DNA of 8,381 nt from Thermodesulfobacteriota bacterium. Lineage in GTDB: Bacteria > Desulfobacterota > Desulfocorpusculales > Desulfocorpusculum. The stretch spans positions 1 to 8,381 of the forward strand of contig JAPWUY010000053.1 of assembly GCA_028275295.1 (NCBI GenBank), given 5' to 3'. This document shows, one piece after another, positions 1-7,100 of this stretch (position 1 is the first letter of the stretch; every line of letters begins with the position of its first letter). Under the pieces are notes generated by a model. That model was not told where the DNA came from and ran no database searches. It was given only the letters and a program-made list of their open reading frames with translations. The position numbers and the translations under genes are program-made.

Positions 1-2557
1 CGATTTTCTTCTCCAGGATGGGATCCGGAACCGTGACCCTCAGGAAACTCCTTCCATCCTCCTCCCAAGGTTCCACATCTGGCTTGGCCGAGGGCTCGTA
101 TCTTATGAATTTCACGTCCTTATTGGATGCCTCGAGGTAATAGTCCTCCGCGAATCCATATGTCCTCATGTCCCTGAAGAGCACGTACACATCCACCTTG
201 GGGTTGAGCTCCTTGAGCTTGAGGGCGTTTTTTATGGCCTGGTTGCAACAGATCCTGGCACAGTAGTTTCTCTTCTCGTCCCTGCAGCCCACACACTGGA
301 TCATGACCACGGTCTCCAACTCCATGAGGCGACCGTCTCTTTTGGCCACCAGTCCCTCTAGCTCTAGCTGGGTTAGAACCCTCGGATCTTTGCCATAGAG
401 GAACTCTTCAGGGGTGTACTCTTCCGCTCCCGTAGCTATTATTGCCACCCCGTGTCTTATAGCTGTGGAGCGGCCATTGGACCTGACTGTGGTAGTGAAG
501 TTTCCCACGTACCCCGTGACCTCACTCACCTGTGTGCCTGTCATGACGTGAATCAGGGGATGTTGGTAGACCTTCTTCTTGAGGTCCGAGAGGTAGGACT
601 GAACATCCAGTCCCTCGAGGGTGTAGTGGAGGCGCCTGGCCATTCCGCCGAGATCCTCTTCCTTCTCCACCAAATAGACCTCGAACCCCTGAGCTGCCAG
701 GCTCAGGGCACTGGTCATCCCCGCTATTCCCCCTCCCACGACCAGGACCCTCTTGTCCACTGGGAGCTCGTATTCCCTAAGGGGCTCCAACATCTTGGCC
801 CTGGCCACGGACATCCTTATGAGGTCCTTGGCCTTCTCAGTGGCCTTCTCCTTCTCCCTGGCATGGACCCAGGAGCAATGTTCGCGGATATTGGCCATTT
901 CGAAAAAGTATTGGTTTATCCCCGCTTCTCTCAGGGTATCCCTGAAGAGGGGCTCGTGGGTTCTCGGGGTGCAGGCAGCCACAACTACTCTGTTTAGACC
1001 CTTCTCCTTGATGGACTTGGCCAGTTTCTCAGCCGCGTCTGTGGAACATATGAAGAGACTCTCCTCCGCATGGACCACATGGGGCAGTCTCGAGGCGTAC
1101 TCCACTGTGGAGGGGACATCCACTACCCTCCCAATGTTGGCCCCGCAATGGCAGACAAACACTCCTATCTTGGGCTCCTCGGCCGATACATCCCTCTCCG
1201 GTGGATATTCCCTCTTTCGGGAGAGTTTTCCCCGCCTCAGTTTCAAGATCTCTCCGCACAGGGCATTTGTGCCACTTGCGCTCACCACTGACTCGGGAAT
1301 GTCCATGGGCCCTCTGAAAGTGCCGCTCACGAATATGCCGGGCCTTGTGGTCTCGATGGGATTTCGGGGATTGGTCTTGCAGAAACCGTGCGAGTCCAGC
1401 TCTATGCCGAATTTTCTGGCCAACTCAGGGGCATCCTTGGGAGGGTTCAACCCCACGGAGAGGACCACCATCTCGAACTCCTCCTCCTGGACTCCTTGGG
1501 GAAAGGTGGAGTACCTGATGGTCACGTTCTTGGTCTCCGGGATCTCCCTTCCCACAGACACATAGCTCCTTATGAAGCGAACCCCCGGGAGCCTCGCTGC
1601 GCGCTGATAGAATCTCTCGAAGTCCTTTCCGTAGGACCTTATGTCATTGTGGAATATGGTGCATTGAGCCTCGGGGTCGTGATCCTTTGTGAGGATCACC
1701 TGCTTCTGGGTGTAGGTGCAACAGACTGCAGAACAGTAAGTGTTGCCACCCTCGATGAGCTGCCTCGATCCAACGCAGTGGATCCAGGCGAGCTTCTTGG
1801 GATGCCTTCCATCGGACGGTCTCCTTATCTCACCCTCGAAGGGACCTGTGGAGCAGAGAAGCCTCTCGAAGTCGAGGCTCGTCACCACATTGGCCATCTT
1901 TCCGTAGCCGTAGTCTCCCCTTTTTCCCGGGTCGAATATGTCGTATCCCATGGCCAGGACTATGGCTCCCACCTTTACCTCGAGGATCTCTGGCTTCTGG
2001 CTGAAATCTATTGCTGCGTTCTCGCAAACCGATGTGCATATGCGACACTTTCTCTCCTTGAGGTAGAGGCAATCATCGTCGATATAGGTGACCAGGGGAA
2101 CAGCCTGGGAGAAGTAGATGTGTATTGCCTTATTGGCCGAAAGCTCCTGATTGAAGGGATCCGGTACCTTGACCGGGCAGTACTCCACACAGGTTGTGCA
2201 ACCAGTGCATCTCTCCTCCAGGATATACCTGGGCTTTTTCACGAGGGTTACCTTGAAATCCCCTACCTCCCCCTCAACGCTATCCACTTCGGTGTAAGTG
2301 AGGATTTCTATATTGGGGTGCCTCGCGCACTCGATGAACTTGGGAGACTCTATGCACATGGAACAGTCGTTTGTGGGGAAGGTCTTGTCCAGTTGTGCCA
2401 TCTTGCCGCCTATGGCAGGCGACTTCTCCACCAGGTAGACCCGAAACCCACTCGCTGCCAAGTCGAGGGAGGCCTGTATTCCGCTTATTCCTCCTCCCAC
2501 GACCATCACATCCGCAAACTCCCTCTGTTTCCAACCATAAGAAGCTTCCACTCTCAC
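1..2557 (-). CDS. bamE: BamE, large HdrA-like FAD/Fe-S protein of the benzoyl-CoA reductase complex (3' end beyond the window)
   Basis: An uninterrupted frame of 852 codons that leaves the window at position 1; I checked it line by line and found no stop or shift. Two HdrA-type flavin modules are visible. Module 1: FAD fold VVGGGISG (19-26), C65/C68/C77, ferredoxin-type clusters C117-x2-C120-x2-C123-x3-C127 and C163-x7-C171-x2-C174-x3-C178, then C261, C275, C279-C280. Module 2: CHCGANIG (469-476), the HdrA signature ACTPRTHEP (528-536), a second FAD fold VVGGGIAG (606-613), and C755, C758, C766, C770-C771. In the class II reductase complex BamE is the flavoprotein thought to split electrons by flavin-based bifurcation and pass them via BamD to BamBC. 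The start is a GTG at 2557 in frame with another GTG at 2551; the ribosome site favours the first. No membrane segment is seen. The usual family length of about 1000 residues suggests that roughly 150 more lie outside. Generic HdrA or QmoB are alternatives out of context. Confidence 0.92.
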   Translation of the reverse strand, partial: MRVEASYGWKQREFADVMVVGGGISGIQASLDLAASGFRVYLVEKSPAIGGKMAQLDKTFPTNDCSMCIESPKFIECARHPNIEILTYTEVDSVEGEVGDFKVTLVKKPRYILEERCTGCTTCVEYCPVKVPDPFNQELSANKAIHIYFSQAVPLVTYIDDDCLYLKERKCRICTSVCENAAIDFSQKPEILEVKVGAIVLAMGYDIFDPGKRGDYGYGKMANVVTSLDFERLLCSTGPFEGEIRRPSDGRHPKKLAWIHCVGSRQLIEGGNTYCSAVCCTYTQKQVILTKDHDPEAQCTIFHNDIRSYGKDFERFYQRAARLPGVRFIRSYVSVGREIPETKNVTIRYSTFPQGVQEEEFEMVVLSVGLNPPKDAPELARKFGIELDSHGFCKTNPRNPIETTRPGIFVSGTFRGPMDIPESVVSASGTNALCGEILKLRRGKLSRKREYPPERDVSAEEPKIGVFVCHCGANIGRVVDVPSTVEYASRLPHVVHAEESLFICSTDAAEKLAKSIKEKGLNRVVVAACTPRTHEPLFRDTLREAGINQYFFEMANIREHCSWVHAREKEKATEKAKDLIRMSVARAKMLEPLREYELPVDKRVLVVGGGIAGMTSALSLAAQGFEVYLVEKEEDLGGMARRLHYTLEGLDVQSYLSDLKKKVYQHPLIHVMTGTQVSEVTGYVGNFTTTVRSNGRSTAIRHGVAIIATGAEEYTPEEFLYGKDPRVLTQLELEGLVAKRDGRLMELETVVMIQCVGCRDEKRNYCARICCNQAIKNALKLKELNPKVDVYVLFRDMRTYGFAEDYYLEASNKDVKFIRYEPSAKPDVEPWEEDGRSFLRVTVPDPILEKKI

Positions 2558-2560
2558 TTT

Positions 2561-2570
2561 ATCACCCCTC
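2561..2570 (-). promoter_or_regulatory. Strong Shine-Dalgarno site that sets the GTG start of bamE
   Basis: The minus strand reads GAGGGGTGAT, close to the full anti-Shine-Dalgarno complement, 3 nt before the GTG at 2557 (5 nt when counted from GGGGTG). The alternative in-frame GTG at 2551 would sit 6 nt further away. Confidence 0.6.
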
Positions 2571-2720
2571 TTGGGACTTCCTATGCTCGAATTTTTCTCC
2601 AATCAACTCTCCCTGGAGTGACATCCCTCGACCATTCCCCAGCTCAACCTCAAGGGTGCCCCGAGAGCCCTCCAGATCGCGGGATCCACCGGGCCAATCG
2701 CCTCTTTCGGATGGTCCGGG
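2571..2720. other. Gap between bamD and bamE, no gene supported
   Basis: About 150 nt without a convincing gene, several times longer than the 38-61 nt gaps between the other close neighbours. There is no hairpin followed by T residues and no good promoter pair; a TTGATT with a poorly spaced CATAGG is too weak. A 20-codon ORF (ATG at 2624, TGA inside the bamE ribosome site) lacks a usable ribosome site of its own. Confidence 0.4.
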
Positions 2721-3869
2721 CTAGAGTGCCTCCTGGAGGACCTCAGTGATCTCCCTCACCTCTATATCCCCTTCCTCCAAGCTCAATCGGCCATCTTCGA
2801 AATTGCTCATGCAATAGGGACACGATGTCACGAGAACTTGCGCCCCTGTCTCCACGGCTTGCTTTAGCCTGAGGAGAGAGAACCTCTCCTCCTTCGGTGT
2901 CTCCATCCAGATTCTGCCTCCTCCCCCACCGCAACAGAGGCTTTCGATGCCCCAGTCAGCCATCTCCACAAGCTCCAAGCCTGGGACACTCCTCAGCACC
3001 CTCCTGGGCTCTTCGAAGACACCATTGTGCCTCCCCAGGTAACACGGATCGTGATACGTGACCCTCAGGGGATATTCCTTCTTGAACTTGAGCCTTCCGT
3101 CCCTTACGAGCTCCCAGAGAAGCTGGCTCATATGGATCACCTCGAAACGAACCATGAACTCCGGGTACTCGTTCTTGAAGGTATGGTAACAGTGGGGAGA
3201 TGACACTAGGATCTTCCTCACCCCATTGTCCACGAAGGTCTTTATGTTCTCCTTGGCCAGACGCCTGAACACTTCCTCATCGCCTGTCTTTCTTATGCTC
3301 TCCCCGCAGCAATTCTCCTTGGGGCCCAGGATTCCGAATTCAACCCCAGCAGCTCTCAATACCTGAACCGTTGCCCTGGCCACTTTCTTCAACCTGGGAT
3401 CGTAGCTCAGATAGCAGCCTGGAAAATAGAGAAACTCCATTCCCTCCTGGAATTCGGGCACGTCCATGCCTTGAGCCCAATGGGCCCTCTTTTCTCTTTC
3501 CTGGTTCAGAGGATTGCCCTCGGCCACAAGGCTCGCCCTCACTGTCCTTACTGGTTTCACAGAAGGGGGGAAGATCCCGTACTCAGTGGCTATCCTTCGA
3601 AGGGCGACCCCTGAGTCTATTTGCCTCACATCCCTGGGGCACCTCTGGGGACACTTCCCGCAGGTGGTGCAGAGCCAGATTTCATCGCCTTCCACCTCCG
3701 TGAGACCGAAGGTGGCCTCGCGGACGAGTTTCCTCATGCTGAAGGTCCTCACTCGGTTCCAGGGACAGACGGTGTCGCACAGGCCACACTGGTAACACCT
3801 CTTGAATGCGTCCCCACCGCTCGCTTTTATGACCTCAATGATCTCCTTGTAGGGGCTTACGGTTTCCAC
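2721..3869 (-). CDS. bamD: BamD, HdrD/GlpC-like Fe-S subunit of the benzoyl-CoA reductase electron-transfer module
   Basis: A 382-residue protein with an N-terminal double ferredoxin domain and a C-terminal pair of CCG domains, the HdrD/GlpC layout. Ferredoxin motifs are C25-x2-C28-x2-C31-x3-C35 and C67-x2-C70-x2-C73-x3-C77. CCG half 1 has C152, C187-C188 and C227; half 2 has C276, C312-C313, then C350-x2-C353. These cysteines bind the noncubane [4Fe-4S] clusters known from heterodisulfide reductase. No membrane segment is visible, so it is a cytoplasmic electron carrier, as expected for BamD, which links BamE to BamBC. The start is a GTG at 3869 with GAGAGGT 7 nt upstream. It ends in TAG, and a 163-nt gap, the longest within the bam group, follows before bamE. 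On its own it could be named a generic Hdr-type reductase or glycolate-oxidase-like Fe-S subunit; the position after bamBC decides the name. Confidence 0.92.
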   Translation of the reverse strand: METVSPYKEIIEVIKASGGDAFKRCYQCGLCDTVCPWNRVRTFSMRKLVREATFGLTEVEGDEIWLCTTCGKCPQRCPRDVRQIDSGVALRRIATEYGIFPPSVKPVRTVRASLVAEGNPLNQEREKRAHWAQGMDVPEFQEGMEFLYFPGCYLSYDPRLKKVARATVQVLRAAGVEFGILGPKENCCGESIRKTGDEEVFRRLAKENIKTFVDNGVRKILVSSPHCYHTFKNEYPEFMVRFEVIHMSQLLWELVRDGRLKFKKEYPLRVTYHDPCYLGRHNGVFEEPRRVLRSVPGLELVEMADWGIESLCCGGGGGRIWMETPKEERFSLLRLKQAVETGAQVLVTSCPYCMSNFEDGRLSLEEGDIEVREITEVLQEAL

Positions 3870-3876
3870 TCTCGTT

Positions 3877-3883
3877 ACCTCTC
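3877..3883 (-). promoter_or_regulatory. Shine-Dalgarno site for the GTG start of bamD
   Basis: The minus strand reads GAGAGGT, then 7 nt, then GTG at 3869. This supports the non-ATG start, which also fits the family's N-terminal alignment ahead of the first cluster motif. Confidence 0.55.
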
Positions 3884-3907
3884 GCCCGTGGACTAAGGCC
3901 GGAATCT

Positions 3908-4474
3908 TCAGGCCTTCTTGGATGCCGCTTTGGCTGCCGCAATCCTTGCAAGCACATCCGAGACCTTGTCAAAGCCGTACTTGTCTATCAGTGCCTCGAC
4001 CGCAAGCTCAGCGTCCTCGGGTTTCTCTTCCTCCTCGTCGACCTCTTCCTCTCTCTCCTCGTAAACGAGGGCGTCATTGAGACACCACTGGACGCAAAGG
4101 GGCTTCTCCAATGGGGGATCTGACTCGCACATATCGCACTTCAGTGGTAGCTCGGAATCTGGCTCCTTGAAGGCCTCCCTGGAAGGGCACGATGCCCTGC
4201 AGAAGGCGCACTCGTCGTATTCCTTCCCATCTATGATGTACTTGTCCCTTCCCATGCACTCGGCAGCAGTGTACTCCCCCGCGTACACAGGAAGGAAGAT
4301 GTTCTTGAGGGGTTCGTGAATCACCCGGATCCTAGCTCTTCCTGGATTGTTGTTCCCGTATTTGGGGGCTGCGTGGAAGGCAGAGCAGACGACCTCGCAC
4401 GCCCTGCATCCGTTACACTTGTCCACATCGATCCTGATGGTCTTCACTATCTTCTTTTTCTTCTCTGGCTTCAC
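3908..4474 (-). CDS. bamC: Class II benzoyl-CoA reductase Fe-S subunit BamC
   Basis: A 188-residue (about 21 kDa) multi-cluster Fe-S protein that wires electrons into BamB in the BamBC core. It has twelve cysteines, enough for three [4Fe-4S] clusters: C20-x2-C23-x2-C26-x3-C30, a lone C73, C89-x2-C92-x3-C96, and C113-x2-C116-x10-C127-x3-C131. The segments KTIRIDVDKCNGCRACE (11-27), FHAAPKYG and CAFCRASCPS are typical of BamC. From about residue 138 the protein turns into a strongly acidic stretch (EEREEEVDEEEE) and ends in a Lys/Ala-rich helix-like tail. The start is a GTG at 4474 with GGAG 5 nt upstream; an internal GTG at codon 10 is possible but lies further from the ribosome site. It follows bamB by 45 nt and precedes bamD by 38 nt, so co-transcription is likely. 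Generic four-cluster ferredoxin-like subunits such as HycB/DmsB are distant alternatives. Confidence 0.93.
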   Translation of the reverse strand: MKPEKKKKIVKTIRIDVDKCNGCRACEVVCSAFHAAPKYGNNNPGRARIRVIHEPLKNIFLPVYAGEYTAAECMGRDKYIIDGKEYDECAFCRASCPSREAFKEPDSELPLKCDMCESDPPLEKPLCVQWCLNDALVYEEREEEVDEEEEKPEDAELAVEALIDKYGFDKVSDVLARIAAAKAASKKA

Positions 4475-4519
4475 GGTCTCTCCACTCCTCTCAACGTCTA
4501 TCTCTGAAGTCCTTTGGGG

Positions 4520-6508
4520 TCACTTCCCCTCTCCATTGCCCTCGAGGATCCCCCTCCTCACGAGATCCTGGGCCACGAAATCGAGCTCGAGCCTCTCGAG
4601 GGTCTCCTTCTTGGGGATCCCTTCCTTGTTCCATCCTTTGTACTCGTAATACTCGTCCAAGATCTTGGCCTCGTATTCCGGGAATCTCTTTTTCCAGTGG
4701 TCCTCAGGGGGCTTCTCGTCCTTTCTCCTGAGACCCCTCCTCACATTCACTGCCCTCACCAAGGTGCGGTTGCGCCTGGCTATTTCCCAAAGACCATCCT
4801 CGTCAATCTCCAGCCCTGTGGCAGCTGAAATTATGAGAGGCAGATTGTGTATGTGATAGGGAGGCTTGAGGGGGAACGAAGAGAGCCCGGCGCAAATTCC
4901 CGTGGAGTCGTCTATGTAATGCATGGTCTCCTGCCAGTCCACGAGCTCACATATGAGATCTATGGGAGGATAGAAGGGGAACTCCGTTCCAGGGTCTCCC
5001 CATTCCAGAACGAACTTCTTGAACCTCTCCTCCTTGCCAGTTGGGACCTGTATCCAGTCCTTGACGAAGTCTTCCCTGAGCTCCTTTGTGGGAAAAGGTG
5101 CCTGGGGAAGCTGGCCCTCTATTTGGGTTATGTTGGCCTTCTCGCCCGTTGCCCACATCACGAAATAGATGGGGTTCAACATCCCCAGCTTTATGGGGAT
5201 CTGCTCGTGGCGCTTTATGGTATTGTGATCGAAGGCCTCGGCTCCCTTTCCTATCTCCCTTGCGGCCCAGTACACGCCCTTGGCCAGCACATCGCCTATC
5301 CCCTCCCTCCTCACTATCTTCTCGAGGAGGTAGAAGAACCTCTCTTTATTGTCCTTGGGAAAACCTGGCAGATCAGCGTCTGTGAGAATGCCAGCCTCGT
5401 AGAGCTCCACTGCGAAGGCCATGACCTGGGGGGTGCTGTAGCCGTCCACTCCGTACTCCTGAGCAAGGCCGGCTATGGAGAATCCGAAATCCAGGTCATC
5501 GGCCATGGCAGCCATGACATATGTGAGCTTGGAATAACACTTCATCATGTATCTTGAGACCCCAAGGGCTGGATAGGAGATTATGGCCCCACATTTCATG
5601 GGACAGTTGTAACAGCTCACAAGCCTCTGGACAGCCCTCTCCTGGCTCCTCCTCCAGCTTTCCTCCACCTCCTTTGTCCAGAACCCCTTCCTCCTGTGCC
5701 GGGCATTTCCCCAGGCGAAACTGGTCGTGTGCCATTCCTCATCATGGATAGCCATCTCCTGCGGAGATCCTATGCCGGCCAGGATAGGTGGCACACCTTT
5801 TATGGGGTTCTTTGCCCTGAACTCGATGTACTTTAGCACCTCGTTGCAGAGCTCGAAGAATCTCTCAGGCTTTGCCACATGGACATCCTTGGTCCCCCTG
5901 ACAGCAATGGCTTTCAGTCCCTTGCTGCCCATCACAGCCCCTATGCCGCCTCTGCTGGCACTGGATCTACCGTGCTCTATGGATGCGAAATAGACGCTAT
6001 TTTCACCAGCGAGACCTATGGCTGCCACCTGAGCTCTGGGCTCCCCCAACTCCTGCCTTATGAGCTCGGCTGTCTCCAAGGCCCCCTTCCCATGGAGGTG
6101 GGTTGCGTCCCTTATCTCCACCTTGTCATTGTTGATCCAGAGGTAGACGAGACTCGGAGACTTCCCCTTTATGACCACCTTGTCGTAGCCCGCGTACTTG
6201 AGCTCTGGGGCCAGGAATCCCCCCATCATGGAGAAGTGCATGAAAAGGGTTTGGGGAGAAATGGTCGAGACTATGGTGCGATTCGCCCCTGGTGCTGGGG
6301 TGCCGCAGAGAAGCCCCGTGCTGAAGATGAGGATGTTGTCCGGAGACAAAGGGTCCACATCTGGCGGGACCCTGTCCCAGATGATCCTGGCATTTGTGCC
6401 CAGCCCACCCAAATGGAGCTCTGTGAGCTTTGGATCCGTGGGCACCCTCTCTATGCTCCCCTTGGAAAGGTCAATCTCGAGATTGTATCCCGTCTCCGCG
6501 TACCTCAT
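4520..6508 (-). CDS. bamB: Class II benzoyl-CoA reductase catalytic subunit BamB (W-pyranopterin, AOR family)
   Basis: A 662-residue aldehyde:ferredoxin-oxidoreductase-family protein that I recognise as BamB; the family member is about 73 kDa, and this length fits. It reduces benzoyl-CoA to cyclohexa-1,5-diene-1-carboxyl-CoA at a tungsten-bis-pyranopterin centre. Seen: N-terminus MRYAETGYNLEIDLSKG, pterin-binding GRSSASRGGIGAVMGSKGLK (180-199), [4Fe-4S] ligands C299-x2-C302-x3-C306 plus C539, and Cys324 in MMKCYSKLTY as the likely W ligand. Glu251, His255 and His260 (SPQEMAIHDEEWH) fall at the numbers I recall for the active site of Geobacter BamB, with His260 the proposed proton donor. W-ligand Cys322 there becomes 324 here, a shift of two. 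The start ATG has GGGGA 7 nt upstream. bamC follows after 45 nt. The DDSTGICAGLSSFPLKPPYH segment (533-552) also fits BamB rather than generic aldehyde oxidoreductases. The substrate could be a substituted benzoyl-CoA or another aryl-CoA. Confidence 0.95.
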   Translation of the reverse strand: MRYAETGYNLEIDLSKGSIERVPTDPKLTELHLGGLGTNARIIWDRVPPDVDPLSPDNILIFSTGLLCGTPAPGANRTIVSTISPQTLFMHFSMMGGFLAPELKYAGYDKVVIKGKSPSLVYLWINNDKVEIRDATHLHGKGALETAELIRQELGEPRAQVAAIGLAGENSVYFASIEHGRSSASRGGIGAVMGSKGLKAIAVRGTKDVHVAKPERFFELCNEVLKYIEFRAKNPIKGVPPILAGIGSPQEMAIHDEEWHTTSFAWGNARHRRKGFWTKEVEESWRRSQERAVQRLVSCYNCPMKCGAIISYPALGVSRYMMKCYSKLTYVMAAMADDLDFGFSIAGLAQEYGVDGYSTPQVMAFAVELYEAGILTDADLPGFPKDNKERFFYLLEKIVRREGIGDVLAKGVYWAAREIGKGAEAFDHNTIKRHEQIPIKLGMLNPIYFVMWATGEKANITQIEGQLPQAPFPTKELREDFVKDWIQVPTGKEERFKKFVLEWGDPGTEFPFYPPIDLICELVDWQETMHYIDDSTGICAGLSSFPLKPPYHIHNLPLIISAATGLEIDEDGLWEIARRNRTLVRAVNVRRGLRRKDEKPPEDHWKKRFPEYEAKILDEYYEYKGWNKEGIPKKETLERLELDFVAQDLVRRGILEGNGEGK

Positions 6509-6592
6509 GTCTTCATCCCCGAAAGATCGTTCTCTGGGCCCCTCAGGACCCTACCTGGAAAATGGCCTGCCCAGGCCCCCAGGACTCATCTG

Positions 6593-6620
6593 TTGCAAAC
6601 TAGTATTTTTGCGACTAATA
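6593..6620. repeat. Imperfect direct repeat over the predicted bam transcription start
   Basis: On the plus strand TTGCAAACTAGTA (6593-6605) is followed by the related TTGCGACTAATA (6609-6620). The copies start 16 bp apart and share TTGC, ACTA and a final TA. They lie just downstream of the predicted -10 box, where a repressor would bind. The first copy contains the palindrome ACTAGT. No matching family site is known to me, so an operator role is inference. Confidence 0.35.
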
Positions 6621-6622
6621 TC

Positions 6623-6651
6623 TTTTTACCTGCCATCTCGCCCCTTGTCAA
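6623..6651 (-). promoter_or_regulatory. Sigma-70-like promoter for bamBCDE
   Basis: On the minus strand TTGACA (6651-6646) is followed by exactly 17 nt and then TAAAAA (6628-6623). The -35 element is a perfect consensus match; the -10 matches 4 of 6 positions. A start of transcription near 6616 would give a leader of roughly 108 nt before the bamB ATG. The element lies in the only sizeable gap upstream of bamB. An archaeal TATA-type reading of the nearby A-rich run is a weaker alternative. Confidence 0.5.
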
Positions 6652-6657
6652 GCCTTT

Positions 6658-6674
6658 TTTGAGGCCCCCTCAAA
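6658..6674. promoter_or_regulatory. Perfect 7-bp inverted repeat just upstream of the bam promoter
   Basis: The plus strand reads TTTGAGG, CCC, CCTCAAA, a perfect dyad with a 3-nt loop. It ends 6 bp upstream of the -35 element, a usual place for an activator site. It is not a terminator for the minus-strand genes, because on that strand the stem is followed by A residues rather than T. It could also be a chance palindrome. Confidence 0.35.
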
Positions 6675-6782
6675 TTTCTTCTCTCCCACTCTCCTTGGCC
6701 CAAGTACCCGGGGGACCACTCATTTAGTGAGGCCTCCCCTTTTCTCACCGCCTGAGGGAACTCCCCCTCTCAAGGATCCCCC

Positions 6783-7055
6783 TCAAAAGTGTTCCAGTGC
6801 ACCATTGGGGCAAGAGGCCACGCAGGGCTTTGGGCTCCCTTTGCAGAGGACACAAAGATACTTGAGCCTATTTCTCGCATCTTCCCGGACCAGGGCTAAG
6901 GGGACCTCTTCCAGTGGGTCGAAAGGGTTGGGAGCGAGGAAGAGAACCCCCTTCGGGCATACCTCCACACACACTCCGCAACCATCGCATTTCTCAGAAT
7001 CCAGTGTGATGTAGAATTCCCCGGATCCGTCAGCGTAACCGAATCTCAGGATCAT
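6783..7055 (-). CDS. 2[4Fe-4S] ferredoxin, 90 aa, likely electron donor to an aryl-CoA reductase
   Basis: A small soluble ferredoxin. The first cluster motif is C23-x2-C26-x2-C29-x3-C33 followed by Pro. The second is C68-x2-C71-x6-C78-x3-C82, also followed by Pro. The longer loop in the second motif is of the Allochromatium-type kind seen in ferredoxins serving class I benzoyl-CoA reductases. There is no signal peptide or membrane segment. The gene starts 45 nt after the BcrA-type stop and lies in the same reading frame; no other ATG, GTG or TTG occurs between that stop and the ATG at 7055. GAGAGGA lies about 11 nt upstream, and AGGGG directly abuts the ATG. Its position right after the two ATPase genes resembles bzdM after bzdNOPQ in Azoarcus, and I infer that it feeds electrons to that ATPase-driven reductase. 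It could also exchange electrons with the BamDE module encoded downstream. That it is a ferredoxin is certain from the motifs; its partner is inference. Confidence 0.9.
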   Translation of the reverse strand: MILRFGYADGSGEFYITLDSEKCDGCGVCVEVCPKGVLFLAPNPFDPLEEVPLALVREDARNRLKYLCVLCKGSPKPCVASCPNGALEHF

Positions 7056-7100
7056 CCCCTGAGCTGTCCTCTCTTTCGGTGGCAGGGATCCTCTTCCCCT

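Larger units (their letters stand above)
6509..6782. other. 274-bp non-coding stretch between the ATPase/ferredoxin genes and bamBCDE
   Basis: No open frame here looks like a gene. The half nearer bamB carries a promoter candidate, a perfect 7-bp dyad and an imperfect direct repeat, listed separately. The half nearer the ferredoxin gene is GC-rich and I see no convincing rho-independent terminator: short stems occur but none is followed by a T run on the minus strand. The 10-mer CCCCCTCAAA (plus strand) occurs twice, at 6665-6674 within the dyad and at 6778-6787 over the ferredoxin stop codon. The stretch is several times longer than most gaps here and probably separates two transcription units. 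Confidence 0.6.

Noticed and set aside
2562..2624. A 20-codon ORF in the bamD-bamE gap that ends inside the bamE ribosome site
   Set aside because: GAGGG abuts its ATG with no spacer, the peptide has no recognisable feature, and an ORF of this length is expected by chance.
1388..2749. A 453-codon plus-strand open frame, with others at 753-1565, 4847-5557 and 5879-6727
   Set aside because: Each lies antisense to bamE or bamB, shows no family motif, and follows from the low stop frequency opposite GC- and purine-rich genes. The minus-strand frames carry clear family motifs over their full length.
2721..6508. In-frame TGA selenocysteine codons, as seen in some hydrogenase-linked Hdr and Bam subunits
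   Set aside because: No in-frame TGA occurs within bamB, bamC or bamD, nor in the visible part of bamE. The usual cysteines are present as Cys.
6591..6660. A sigma-54 promoter upstream of bamB
   Set aside because: A TGGCAGG occurs on the minus strand but the TTGC element at the required spacing is missing; the sigma-70-like pair fits better.
6655..6680. Rho-independent terminator formed by the TTTGAGG/CCTCAAA dyad
   Set aside because: On the transcribed minus strand the stem is followed by A residues, and no plus-strand gene needs a terminator here. It also sits upstream of the promoter rather than right after a stop codon.
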